Positions 44,948-56,475 of a DNA stretch of 64,000 nucleotides are shown here, in pieces (positions within the stretch are counted from its first letter, which is position 1; each line of letters opens with the position of its first letter). Origin of the DNA: Phanerodontia chrysosporium. Lineage: Eukaryota > Basidiomycota > Agaricomycetes > Polyporales > Phanerochaetaceae. The notes beneath the pieces are model-generated. The model worked only from the letters and a program-made list of their open reading frames with translations. It made no database searches and was not told where the DNA came from. The stretch spans positions 372,001-436,000 of the forward strand of contig MJGA01000006.1 in assembly GCA_001910725.1 (NCBI GenBank), written 5' to 3'. The position numbers and the translations under genes were made by a program.

Positions 44948-47019
44948 TCAGTGTTGTGTCATCGAATACGGGAACGTTCCCATACTTAGCTGGAAACCCT
45001 TGAAGGGCGTGTCTCTTGCGTGCTCGCCTGGCTCTCCGCCCGCTGCTCTGAGCCTGGCTTGCAGTCGGCTGTACATAGCGTCTGGCCGTGAGGAGAACCA
45101 CAACCGTGTCTTCGTCATCTGCAGGTTCTGCGACACGCCGAACTGTGACGCGGCCGTCAGGGGGTGCAGCTTGCCTGCGCGAGCTCTGTGCAAAGTGACA
45201 GAGGCGCCGGCAGAGTCGGACGCAGGCACCTCCGTCAGCATCAGTATGAACACGATCTGCGAGTCCTGGTGGAAGAGGTTGGTCTGATGTGAGTATAGGA
45301 GGACGTGTAGGGGAGTACGACTTGCCAGAGTGATGAGCACCCGTTTGTCATGAGATGGGGCCCATGAGATGCGACTGATGGGGTCGAGGAAGTTGAGTTT
45401 CTGGACGACCTCATTCACTGCGGCTGGATTCTGAAGGCGATGGAAGTTCTGCAGGAGGTACAGCAGGCCGAACGACGTCCCAGCGACGATGTGCTGCCCA
45501 TCGGGGCTGAAGCGAGCTAGGCCACATTGAAGTCAGATGCGTGCTGTCGTTCGCGAACGCGGTCGCCGCACCTGACACGAAACAAGGGCTCCACTCGGCA
45601 CCCGGCCTCCAAGGCCCTGGCGGATGGGGATCTCTGCCTTCGGGACGCGTCAGCGAGACGGTAAAGATCTCCATGGGGCTGACGCGGGTGGGGATCGTGA
45701 ATATGTTGTTCTCTTTGTCGATGACGGGACACCCTATCGCTCCGTCGGAGTCGCTGCGCGTCTCGTATGGCACGAGGCGAGGGGCCAGCCAGCGGACGTC
45801 CAGCGGTGCTACGCTGTCCATGTAGACTATCGCGGGTGCCTCCACACCGGGCGACGTCTCGTACAACGGCACGATCACGAGTGCCCAGTCGAATGTGACG
45901 CATAGATGTGTTGCCGTGAGGTCTATATCGAGAAACACGAATTCCTCGGGCTGTGCCCGCAGCATATACCCCTCGACCGACTGGCGAATGATGGCGTTCA
46001 TGTTGAGCGTCCGCAGAGGAATGCCGATTTCGATGTCATAGAGCTGCACAGTATGCGTCTGCGCCATGTCTATCACAGCTGCAATTTTCCCGTGCAGCCG
46101 GTAGGCGAGGAAGGGCAGACTGCTCGAGTTGGGCAGGAAGCCATGCGGGACGAAGACGCCACGCTGTGAAGTGTTGTCCTCCGGCGTAATCGCTGTAGAG
46201 GCGTGGAGCAGCTGGGATGGCTTCGCGGCCAATGGCACCCGCCCGCTGAGAGGGCTGCCTTGCACATATGGAGGAGAAGAGACGATAGATCTCGCCTTGC
46301 GCCAAATCTCGATGCCTGGACCACGACGGCCCCAGAGCAGTAGCCAATCTTTAGACAGCTCTACTTGCTCTACCTTTGCTCTGCGAGTCAGACAGGAGGT
46401 AGATTGGCTAGCTTGACAGGGCCTACCGCTTCAAGGCTCCAAAGAAGCTTGCCGTCCTCGATCGCGCGGACCGAGAGTGTTGAGACAGGACCTGCGGATG
46501 TTATGGCAAGGATGGTTTGCTCCTGCTCGTCGACCTTGAAGCGCTGTACGTCATCAGATCCGTAACATAGATACCCGCCTTGCGTAACAGTGCCCCGACC
46601 TGACCAATTGCGCTCAAGTACGATGGACCGTATGCCTGAAATCAGCCGTCAAGATTTAAGACACTTCGGTAGTATGGACACTCACAGAGGTCTTTCCAAG
46701 TTTTGATATCTTTCAACCACACTGGGTCTCGGGTTCTCAGCTCCTCCAGGTTGGATCCTGGACTGACAAGACGAAGTATCACAGCAAACTGATGATAGAT
46801 GGCATCTTCGTTGCTGTTCAGGAACCGGTGAGTACTGCGGCAAGTAAGGTGGAGTCTTGCAAGCTCTGCAAAGTTGAGATAAGACAGAACGTGCAGAGTC
46901 AGGTCGAGAGACAACGTCAAGAACATGGCAGGTACTGAGACAGAGGCTGCTGCGGCGCTCTCTTCGTCATCATGATATGGGTGTAGGGTGGCGCTGTCAA
47001 CAAAGTCGCAAGACGACAA
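44948..47019 (-). CDS. F-box protein with WD-like beta-propeller
   Basis: Unrelated to copies A-E beyond the F-box. Start MSSCDFVDSATLHPYHDD at 47019; F-box LSLDLTLHVLSYLNFAELAR and LHLTCRSTHRFLNS (46915-46810). After that WLKDIKTWKDLCE (46710) and an intron. The rest is a series of beta strands with repeated patterns (GRGTVTQGGYLCYGSDD; LSVRAIEDGKLLWSLEA; DWLLLWGRRGPGIEIW; IAAVIDMAQTHTVQLYDI; HLCVTFDWALVIVPLYET), consistent with an eight-ish-bladed propeller that has lost canonical WD pairs. An intron (about 45578-45522) precedes ARFSPDGQHIVAGTSFGLLY, the last blade group; the stop is at 44948. The product should be an SCF substrate receptor. The frame is continuous across inferred introns. 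Confidence 0.75.
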
Positions 47020-47552
47020 AACGTGGCGTTCCTGCGCAGGCTATCTGTTCACTGCAGACAGGCGAGATCCCGTGTTGATACCGGGTTATTCGCCCGTTCT
47101 TTGTAGGCGCAGTGCAGAGCTGGTGATGGGCGTGTGACAAACGCGTGGGATATTGCGGAGGCGGGCCAAGAGCCTAGGGTTAGGGTTTTCCCGCCAGCTC
47201 GCGCTCGCCGGCGGCGTACCGTCGGGCTTTCACCTCAGCTCGACGAACGGTGGCTACATCATGGCATGCTCTCACAAGCTTGCTTGGTCTGAGGCTACGT
47301 AACAACTCCTCAGGGACGTAGGAACATCAAGGAATACCAAGGACGTCCATATCAACATTCAAACTCGAAAGCGGTCTGACACCGTTGAGTTCCATGTGCT
47401 GTGGTCAGCGAACCGCGTGCAATGGCGTACCTGCCACTTCGGCACAGCATTCCCCGTGAAGAGATGCGGGGGACCCTGATATGTGGCCTTTCGCTCCTAC
47501 CGTCCCCCGCATCTCGCCCTCCGCTTTCTAGGCTGCGACCAGACGGACCGCG
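47020..47552. other. divergent promoter region, no gene seen
   Basis: Separates the F-box/propeller gene (minus) and arrestin-like copy 2 (plus). A short repeat TAGGGTTAGGGTT occurs at about 47174-47187. No TATA box was clear. Confidence 0.5.
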
Positions 47553-49950
47553 ATGTCTCTCTTGAAGAACGTTCTCAGAAAGAACAGCGCAACTACGAGC
47601 GATACGCCGGCGGGACTCTCTCAGAAGTCGAAGGACAGTCTCTTCGTGTCGACGTTCAAGAAGTCGGCAGATGTCATCTCCCTCAAGAGTGCAGGCGGCA
47701 TTTCCGTCCACTCGGTGCGCTCCATTGCGGAGAGCGTGACGAGCTTCACATCGGCGTTGTTCAATGGAAAACGCATACCCAAGCGGCGCAGGCCAGAGAT
47801 CTCGACGCTGGGCCTGCCAAAGTGGTACAACAAGGACCCACCGGCGCCGCCAGAGATGCCAGGCACCGAGAAGGTGGACCTGACTGCTCGTCCTTACACC
47901 TGTGCCCACGCGTTCCCTCTCAAGGCCGTGGACGCCAAGGAAGAAGACAAGCCGTATTGTTGCCTTGTACTTTACAGCTATGCAGACTCATCCTTGACCC
48001 ATGCAAAGTACTATGATGATGGTAAGCCGGCCTATCCTGGCTTGGTGCTTGATACGCTGACATATTCGCTGGAAGCTGTGGTCCGAGGCGAATTGCGTCT
48101 CTTTCTGTCCAAGCCAGACTCGATATCTTCTGTCGACGTGTGGGTACGTATGGTGACTATTAACCATATCAACTTCTGTGACACTTCCACAGGTTATAGG
48201 GCGTGCTGAGAGCGTGTTCAGCGTTGCAGATGCTCCTATGGTGCGGTACCACGCTAATTTATGGAATCGCAAAGACGGTGCAGGAACTCTCGGTGATCAG
48301 CTGCCTACAAACCGGACCTTGATCTTCGTAAGTTATGGCAGTCATTCATGCCATGCAACTCTACTGAGCTGGACAGCCATTCGAGTTTCCTGTGTTCCCG
48401 AAGGATGTTGTAAAACAAAAGCAAGATTCTACGGTACGCGCGTCTCCAGCCTTTCGCGGATGCGCCATCTCACATAAAGATAAAGAATGTCACTAGAGTC
48501 CCGCTTCCTCGTAAGTCTTTATTCTGCCTACTACGTGGTGTCTGTTTGATCCTACGATCATAGCGACGTTTAAGTTCAATGAGGTGGGGCACTTCTCGGG
48601 CGAAGTTAAGTATTATGTAGCAATTTATGTCAAGCGGTCAGGAATGATGTCTTTCGACGATTCGTAAGTCCGAACTTGTTCACTTTTCTATCCTTGCAGC
48701 TCACAACAGTCTGAAGGTGGAAGATTCCATTCTTCTATTACCAGCTTCGTCAACCGATCCCTCGGGAGCCTACATCCTTCCCATTCATCTCTGATCGCGA
48801 GGATTGGCCATTCAAGCGCGAGGAGATCGGTGGGTGGACGATTACGCCTTTCGGCGGTCGAGGTCGCTTTCGAGACGAGATGGTCGAGATCGAGGGATTG
48901 GTAGGCATTGGATAATCGTTATTTCAGCACGGGCTTCTACTCATGCTAGCACAGCTCGGCGTGCAAGCCCCAGAAGTATACGCACCGGGCCAGACCCTGC
49001 GCTGGAGCATCCTTCTCTGGTCGAAGAACATTGCCGCACTCGAAGCAATCTCTGACCCCTCCCTAGACTGCATCGACGTCGTCTTCCTGCGCAGCACCAT
49101 GTATGGCAGAGACGTTCTGCAGCCGAAGAACGCCTCGCGGCGGAATAGAAACCTACAGCGCGCCTCGCAGGGACGCGTATGGAGGACGGCGGACGGTCCG
49201 CTCGCTGACGACGTCTATCCGCCGCTGCGGGGCCCGCCGCGCCCGAGCGGCTGGGCAAACCACGGCGCAGCAGTCGAGGGCCCTGCAGACACGGGGCCGA
49301 CGCCTGCGCCGAAGTCGCCTGTAGCGACATCCCCAAAGCGTTCGCGATTCCAGGATGTCATCACTGCTAATGACGAGGAGGACGAGGAGCCCACCCAGGA
49401 GAGTGCCCCCGAGACCAAGGGGAGCCCGTCGCCTGCGTCCAGCATGGAGGACCTGCCCGATTTCCCCGACATGGCCCCGCAGGAGGCAACTGTCCGGTTG
49501 GACGGCGATGTACGCATTCCGGAGAAACTGGGGCCTAGTTTCCGGTACATGTGGATGGGGTGAGTCTTCGCTGTGTGTAGCAGCATCCATCAGACACTGA
49601 TTCATACATTGCAGGCGAGAGGTTTGTCGGATGCTGCCTGCAAATTGCATGTTTTCTCACTTGGCTTGTAGTACGTTTTACAGGTGACATTCACACACCC
49701 TGAATACTCGCATATATCGCCTTCGGCACCTGGCATTTATGCCGAGACGCCAATATGGCTTGTCACAGGTATGCCGAAGCTGGAAGATCCACGGCCGGAT
49801 GCTCTCGAGGACGACTCGTACCTGCGAGAACTACCTGTAGTCGGTGAGACCATTCCCCTGGGGACAAGTCCATACTACGCGGACTTGGCGAAGGGCGCAT
49901 ATAGCACACAGGACCCGTCGGGAGAGGTGAAGCGTGTAGTGACGTTTTAG
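47553..49950 (+). CDS. arrestin-like protein, copy 2
   Basis: An intact paralogue of the minus-strand gene at 12834-15280. Start MSLLKNVLRKNSATTSDTPA. Then GGISVHSVRSIAESVTSF; YTCAHAFPLKAVDAKEEDK; FLSKPDSISSVDVWV (intron after it, about 48144-48192); MVRYHANLWNRKDGAG; TFKFNEVGHFSGEVKYYV; QLRQPIPREPTSFPFIS; EIGGWTITPFGGRGRF; LRWSILLWSKNIAALEAI; a disordered Pro/Ser/acid-rich insert (49200-49450); VRLDGDVRIPEKLGPSF and, in the last exon, VTFTHPEYSHISPSAPGIYA to EVKRVVTF. About eight exons. The pattern of alternating strands in two lobes resembles arrestin-like adaptors; no PY motif was seen. This copy lets one judge where copy 1 is broken. Confidence 0.65.
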
Positions 49951-50027
49951 ACGCAATTATGGTCAATTGTGCAGTATATGCAACACAGCGAAGATGAATG
50001 TAATATATGTACAAACATCTATCTGCA

Positions 50028-51548
50028 TCAGGCCGACTTTTGCTCGTCCGTCTGCGAGGAAGCATCCGCAGGGGAGGCTGCCTTCACTAATCGCCGTCTC
50101 ACGGCTCTTCTCCAAGCCCGAGTTCTCCTCCGCTGGTTCTCTGCCACGAGCTTCTTCTCCCACTCGTCGAGCTCAGCCTGCATCCCGGGCTCCCCATCCT
50201 CCGCCTCGAACGGATCCGGGTTCTTCAACTTGAAGCCGAGCTTCTTCTTCACCCAGCCGACGTAGCCGACCTCGGTCACGCTGCTGCGGGCGACCCGGTC
50301 GTAGTAACGGCGCAGCGGCGACATGCGCATGAGGACGTGCGGCGGCGGGCCCCTGCGCGCACGTTGGTGCGTGCGCTTGATAATCTCGCCCGCGAGCTCG
50401 CGCTGGTGCTCGCGGGCCTTGTTCCTGCCCCTTTCGCGCCGCGCTTCCTCGATCTGTTCGACCAACTCGGGCGGGAAGGGTCTGTTCGCGCGTGCCCACT
50501 CGCGCGCGAAGCTCTTCGAGAGCTCTCGCTGATACGCGTGGATCTCTTGCACTGGACGGTAGCCTGTGAGCGATGTGCCTAGGTAGAGCGGGCGAAGAAG
50601 AACGTACGCCATGCACTGCGCGAGTTCCAGTAAACAAAGTCCAGCTTTTCGCCATGGGTCTCCGCGAGCATCTGTTCCACCCTCGCTTCTCGTCTGAGGT
50701 CGCGCAGCTGCTCCACGGTGTTTAAAAACGTTGCAAGCCGCCTCTCGCGGGCCCGCTGTCTCCAGGTAATCATGCCAGTGATGTGTATAGGCTGGGGCTT
50801 CAAGCGCGGTAGTGGTCCATGGAGGATGGTTGGCTTGATGTATCCTCCTGTCATGATTGGCCGGTTCAGCAGCTTCTTTCTCCAAGCCTGAAGCAATGTT
50901 GAGACATGTTAGAAAACCAGAAGGTAGTCAGCATGCGTACCACTGCTTCCCGAAGGATGTCCGCCCAATGGTCCTTCTCCCTCTTCGCCACAATCATTCT
51001 GCTGTACCGCTGCAATACTGCTCGCCAGCGCTCGTCACCAGCCTGTGCTTGTTTGAAGATATCAAGCCACTAGACTCGTGTCAGAGGTTTGGAGTCGGGA
51101 GTCGTGCGGGTATCCAGAACCACCCACCTTGTGCGCAGTTCTCAGCAAAGCTTTCGTTCGCGTGGGACTAGTTTGGTGCACATGTTTCCTGAAATGCTCG
51201 CCTATCTTCCACTTGATCTTGAGGGAGGAGTGAGTTTTACGACAAGCGGTATATCAAGGATAGTGTACGACGTACATCTCTCGTCGGCGCAGCGCGAAGC
51301 AACCCTCGATACAGCGACCACAGCACCGGCAAACGATGTGCACCAAGCTCCCAGAAAGGTACATTAGGTGTGATTCTGCGTAGAGGTCGTATAGATTCCG
51401 CAATCCTCGCGCGGAGGGCGAGTGAAGCTTCGGATGGGCGGTAAGCAGAAGGAGTACGGCCGGCGAGGTGTCCTGCACTATCTTGCGAGGCCGTTGGGCC
51501 GATGTTAGCGTTCGTAGCTGGAAAGCATCTTCCATGAGGCATGAGCAT
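50028..51548 (-). CDS. LYR-motif protein, Cup1-like
   Basis: The LYR motif appears in LPVLWSLYRGLLRAAPTRD (about 51360-51300), followed after a short intron by IKWKIGEHFRKHVHQTSPTR and TKALLRTAHK, the usual helix of small mitochondrial LYR proteins that bind iron-sulfur chaperones. Then WLDIFKQAQAGDERWRAVLQ (51070-51010); the exon 50880-50590 with RPIMTGGYIKPTILHGPLPR and KLDFVYWNSRSAWRTFFFAR; and the C-terminal exon (YLGTSLTGYRPVQEIHAYQR to 50028) which is Arg-rich. Start is uncertain: the ATG at 51548 is the first in frame. The reading breaks by one base near 50584-50591 (C run, FFFAR to LYLGTS). The family name comes from the domain layout (Cup1-like N-terminal LYR plus long C-part). Confidence 0.6.
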
Positions 51549-52244
51549 TTGACTGAGATCTGCGGCAGGGGAGAGGCATACTGCGAATGCCCGTTACATG
51601 AGCTCGGCGCCGAAAGCAAAGGGTGAACATGCGTAGGCGCTCAGCGGTGCGCCTCCTCTTGTGATGCGCCTGATGCTTTGATGCGCTCTCCGACAACAAC
51701 TGCCGACACTCGATCTGATTCTGCACAGGCTGGGACCCGGAGTCGGACTCATTGCATCGTCAGGCGAGTACAACCAATCCGCTCCGTGATATATGATTAT
51801 GCGAGTATGTAGGGTTTGGCATGCTCTTCGTGCTTCTTTCAGGCCGGCGGACCAGCAGATTGTCATACGCCTCCTCCATGGATATCACATCCGTGTACAG
51901 CGGGGCATAGCATCGTGTTCAATTGGACGCGCCTCATGATCTGCAAAGATGCCAGTCTGACAGCAGCAGCAGCTTTCTTCGAGCTAGGGAAGGCGCTACG
52001 CCGTGGTTCTCCAGGCTAGGGGCGACGCGGACAGATAGCGCAGTCGAAGCATCCATCGACAGCGTACAGCAGTGTAGCAATGAAGACAACGCGTTCTCCT
52101 TCTCGGGCAGGTGCGTCCGTCTGAAATGAATGGAACTGAAATCAAATAATCATCGCAAATTAAACGAATGTAGGTGGGTATACCGCTTCCCGTCCGCGTT
52201 TCCTCTTCCTACGCACAGTCCAGCCTAAAACCTCATCCTCTCCG
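51549..52244. other. intergenic, no gene seen
   Basis: About 700 bases between two minus-strand genes. A purine/CAG-rich patch (GCAGCAGCAGC, 51962-51972) is the only notable feature. Confidence 0.5.
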
Positions 52245-52857
52245 TCAAATCACCGTAGACGGTGTTGTGACAATCTGGTCGCTGGTGCACGCGCCCTGGC
52301 CGACCACGACGTGGGGCGGGATTATACCGTCCTTGAAGGGGATCTGCAAGGCACGCGTCTGCTGATTCGACGGATAGCTCGTGTTGTGCCCGGTGCCCGT
52401 CGTGTCCACCGCGATGATGATGCCGTTGTCGCCTCCGAGCACGAAGGCGTCGCCCTTGCCAAAGGGAAGCGTCACATGCGCCGCGCCGGAGAGGAAGACG
52501 ACGAGTCTGGACACGGAGACCCTGCGTCAGGGATATTTGCGTTCGGTACAGCCACGAATGGACGTACTGGGGATGCGGAGCGTTATGGACACCCCCCTCG
52601 AAGCGCGGTGGCAGGACAGTATAGGTCGCGTTCGCGAGATTCTTGATGTCCATTGTCGCGGCGCCTGCGGTCCCCGCGCCGGCGGAGGTCGCGAAGGGGT
52701 CCGTCAGTCGCCAGCACTCGAGCGCAGAGTTGTTGTTGTGCGTGACGATGGCAGTCAGCTCGAGGAAGGTGCCGTTGCCGGTGGGCAGCACGGGGCCGAA
52801 CGCGAGGGCGCCCGTGGCGGCAGCGACGAGAGACGCGGCGAATCCAGCAAACCACAT
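52245..52857 (-). CDS. small secreted basidiomycete protein (beta-barrel/cupin-like pattern)
   Basis: The first 20 residues (MWFAGFAASLVAAATGALAF) are a signal peptide, followed by GPVLPTGNGTFLELTAIVTH, ECWRLTDPFATSAGAG and IKNLANATYTVLPPRFEGGV. An intron (gtacgt...cgcag, about 52574-52527) leads to the second exon: SRLVVFLSGAAHVTLPFGKG, DAFVLGGDNGIIIAVDTTGT and the end IVTTPSTVI, stop at 52245-52247. The layout of strands with one exposed GGxHNAPxPQ loop is shared by a common family of secreted proteins in mushroom-forming fungi, whose function is not known. About 160 residues; two cysteines remain after cleavage. Confidence 0.75.
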
Positions 52858-54003
52858 GCTCCAGTGGTGATGCGGTGGGGCTCGAGAGGTTGGAGAAGGG
52901 CAACGCGCAGTCGGCAGGCCGTGCGCGGGGCAATGCGGGCAATGTCGAACTTATAGAGACTACACAGGCACGACAAGGTTGGACACTGTAAGACTGATGG
53001 TTCTCAGGCATGTAGTAAATGATGTGCCGAGGTCGGGTCTGTCGGCTCATTTGTTCATATCGTCCATGACGCGCCGCACACCAGCCCAGTGCCCAGAAGC
53101 TGAGAGACTTGGTCTGCAGCGCTCTTTTCTCAAGCACCCCAACGTGTTCCGACGCGCCGCCGCCGAGTCGGCGGCCAGCGCTGGGGGCATGTCTGACTGA
53201 TACAGGCGCAGGTCTCTTGCAGCAGAACGGGTTGGGGTCAAACTCGAAGATTGTCGGGGCGTATTAGATGAATCAGAAGGCGTTAGCTGCTGGGTATGTC
53301 GTCCTGCAAACTTGCTGTGTTGTTGACCGTGCCTGGCATTGACCGGAGCCGTTCTCGTGACCAGCCACTGTGTAGCAACGCTGTACATGTATAGAGAGAT
53401 GCGCGCATGACGAGGCGGGGGACGGGCGAAGGAACATGTGCTGCAGAGCCTTCGCGGAGGCAATATTTCAGTGATCGCTCTCGGCGGGCGCTCTCGAATT
53501 GCAGATCAATCAACGGCGGGCGCACGAGCCGTCGGCCCCCTCGATTTCGCGTTGCCAGCTGCGAGATGGCACCGGGCTTGCTCTCGCGAACGACGACGGC
53601 GGGCAGAGGGAAGTCTGTGCTCAGCCACCAGGCAGACTTCTAGGCTGCCCTGCGGCTGCTGGCCCGCGCGCCGCGCTCCGCTGTTGACGGGGATAGGACG
53701 CCAGTGAGTGGGCTCCTGCACAGACCGCACATGCGTTGACAGATGGATCAGCACCGGGTGGATTCTTACTGCGCTTTCGCGCTCGCAAGGTTTGCACGTT
53801 GTCCGATTCTCTTGCAGACTTGTGGGAGAAGCTCGCGGATGCTCCAACCCCGCGCCTCTCCATTCCCAGGCTTGACTAGACTTCGATGTATCGCCATCAT
53901 CACCGGGCTTGCTGAGAAGAGGCCCACCTAACAAGGCTTTATACCCCCGCATCCCCCTCCGACTCTTTTCCTTGCCGCCATCCCTGCCCATCCTCCCGAC
54001 AGC
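52858..54003. other. intergenic, no gene seen
   Basis: A divergent gap of 1.15 kb between the secreted protein (minus) and the rhodopsin-domain gene (plus). The open frames overlap on both strands and show no domain. Confidence 0.5.
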
Positions 54004-55521
54004 ATGGTCCAAGCTCTCGTGCAGCTCAAGCGTAAGCACAGCGTCTATCGTCATCCCCCCTGCCTGGTGGCTGAACGCCACCATCTGGCCTGTCCTCCAC
54101 AGTGACATCTGCGATATGCTCCGCGTTCGCCATCGCAATCACTAGCTATCGTCTCTGGCGGCGGCGGGACCGGTATTGGTGGGACGATGCCTGCGCATTC
54201 CTATCCATGATCTTCCTGCTGTTGCAGATAGCAGCTGTCTTTATGCACGTTCCGAATCCACGTAAGCCCTTCCACTTCATGTCGTCGCAGCCTTCCTCAC
54301 GTTCTGGACGATACAGGGGTCTTGACATTCATGGACAATGTCGCTGCTTATTACATTATGGCAGCGACATTTTACTCGATAATATGGTGCGTTCGCTGTG
54401 CTTCATGACAGCGCGTACCGCTTAGCTGAACGCACGTGAATAGGACAGCGAGACTCGCCATCCTGTACTCAGTCATTCGGATAGATCCTAATCCAAGAAC
54501 GAGGCGGGTGAGCACCCTTCTTCCCCCCTTCACCCCGACGCAGGTCTCTTGACTTCCGCAGTATCTCCATCGCGTCGCAGTGATCTTCATCGTCGTTTTG
54601 CTAGTGATGATTGCGCAACTTTTCTGGGTACGTCTTGGCTTATTACACACCGCTTGCCGCGCCACCTAACCGCTGTCCAGGTGTGCGAGCCCATGCCAGA
54701 ATGGAAGTACAAGGCATCCCCGCAGTGTCCGCTAGACAAGCAAGTGGCGATATGCCAGCTCGTTAGTGCGTGCATCATCTCCAATCCGCCCCTAGAGCGT
54801 CCTTCAAGCTGACTGTCATCGGTAGCCGACATCCTGTCGGACTTGTTGCTCATTGCTGCACCGCTCCGCCTAATACACCAGATGAGTGCTGTGGATGGGA
54901 CTCGCCGGCGCCTCATGATCATTTTCTCGACCAGTATCGTGACAACGTACGCGCCTGCCCAGCATACCAAGTGACAGTCAATTGACAACGTCTGTCTTAG
55001 CATTGTGTCCTTGGTACACGCGGCGCTCATATTCAAGGACGCAGGCATCAAGGTGGTCATCGCCGCCATCGTCGAGGTGAGCTTGGCACGCGTGCCAACA
55101 CTGGGCGCAAGAGCTGACCCGCGCGCAGGACACGTTCTCGCTTATCGTGTGCAACCTACCCGTCGTCGTGACCGCGATCCTGCGGCGGACAGGCCGGCCG
55201 GACGAGGACACGGACCACACGAGCCAGAGCACGTTCGGCTGGAAGGCCGCGTCGCGCAAGACGACGGCGACGACGGCGTCCGACACCGCGATGGACGTCA
55301 CGACCGTCAACCTGCGCGACTTTACGACGAACACGGTCATCACAAACCCGACGCTCTCCCAGATCGAGCAGACGCGCACTGCGGGCGGCGTCGCCGACGT
55401 CGCGCTCCCGACCTTCCCCCGCGCCCACGCCGACGTGCCGCCTAAAGAGCAGCGCAGCATCGTCTGGCTCACGTCCGAGAAGCTACAGCGCTCGCCGTCG
55501 GCTGAGGACGATGCCAAGTAA
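54004..55521 (+). CDS. seven-transmembrane fungal rhodopsin-domain protein
   Basis: A short first exon (MVQALVQLK, 54004) is joined by an intron (54032-54102) to TSAICSAFAIAITSYRLWRR, then DRYWWDDACAFLSMIFLLLQ. The WWDD motif is the mark of the fungal rhodopsin-domain family (Pth11-related, also found in the satratoxin-cluster SC4-type proteins). Other helices: FMDNVAAYYIMAATFYSIIW (54330-54390), TARLAILYSVIR, VAVIFIVVLLVMIAQLFW (54563-54625), CEPMPEWKYKASPQCP in an extracellular loop, ADILSDLLLIAAPLRL (54828-54875), SVLVHAALIFKDAGIKVVIA, and DTFSLIVCNLPVVVTAIL. The cytosolic C-tail (55200-55521) is Thr/Ser-rich. Nine or so short exons. No retinal-binding lysine can be assigned; the role is unknown, perhaps sensing. 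Confidence 0.75.
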
Positions 55522-56393
55522 TCTGGCTCGCCCGCTCGGATTGAAACTCACGATTGCAATGTCGCTATTCCATTACTTTGGGATGTCATGAATACCTCCG
55601 GATATAATGCTACTGTATGGGTATACAAAATAGTGCTTGGCTCGGCAGGATGTAATTGATGATCATTACAGTCTTTACGTGTTTCATAGTCTTGTAAGCA
55701 ACCCACTCATACGTCCCCAAGCTCAGGATCGCCGTAACGCACATGAGCAATATTCGCGGTTTTGTGAGTCTGGTAGATCCTCCCTTGTAACCGAGACGAA
55801 TTTGAAAATCCACATTAGAATCAACTGGGATGCCCGCGTGAGACCCATGTAGTCGCACTCGGCGTAGTGGCGTCAAGCCTGTCAAGAGTTTTAACGTGGA
55901 TAGACTCGAGGGCCCGGGTCCGCGTCATACACTTCATGAATTGTAACTAAATGCTCTTTGGTCTTGACATTCTACAACCACACACCAACGGCCATCGACA
56001 CCAAGCTTCATGTGGGCGAGGTTCTGCTCGGAGAGCAAGCTTACTCCCAAGCGAATCTGACGGCGGCTGAAGCTTTGTTTACAATTTAATTGCTTACGTC
56101 CGTTGTTACAGATAAGGGCACGCTATACTCTGGCTGTTAACTGGCGACTCGCAGGGTGCCGCTGGCCATGGTTCTTGCTCGGAGAGTTACATATTTGAGA
56201 TGTGGTATGCAGCAGCCCTCGAGCAAAGGTGAGAGGGTCAGCTTGCACCGGTCCGGCGATGTTACATACCCGCCTCCGGGCGCTTAATCTGCGAACTTTG
56301 TGAGAAATTCGCAAAAGTTCGCGTTTTGATGTTCCTCGATTCCTGCGGTTTCCTCGAGCTTTATACATCGTATTACGACGAAGAAAAATAGAA
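55522..56393. other. intergenic, no gene seen
   Basis: Contains the 3' flank of the rhodopsin-domain gene and the 3' side of the tRNA gene. No coding frame above about 90 codons and no domain. Confidence 0.5.
56384..56388 (-). terminator. RNA polymerase III terminator of tRNA-Ser
   Basis: TTTTT on the minus strand, six bases after the tRNA end. Confidence 0.6.
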
Positions 56394-56475
56394 CGACGCC
56401 AGCAGGACTCGAACCTGCGCCCCGAAACGGGAATTGATTTCTAATCAATCGCCTTAACCACTTGGCTATAGCGCC
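56394..56475 (-). tRNA. tRNA-Ser (anticodon AGA)
   Basis: The minus strand folds as a complete 82-base class II tRNA: acceptor GGCGCTA with TGGCGTC (two G-U pairs) and discriminator G; a D-arm with GCCAAGTGGTTAAGGC; an anticodon stem GATTGA/TCAATT with loop TTAGAAA (anticodon AGA); a long variable arm CCCGTTTCGGGG; and the T-arm GCAGGTTCGAGTCCTGC, which is also the B box. No intron. Discriminator G and the long variable arm identify serine. Confidence 0.95.
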
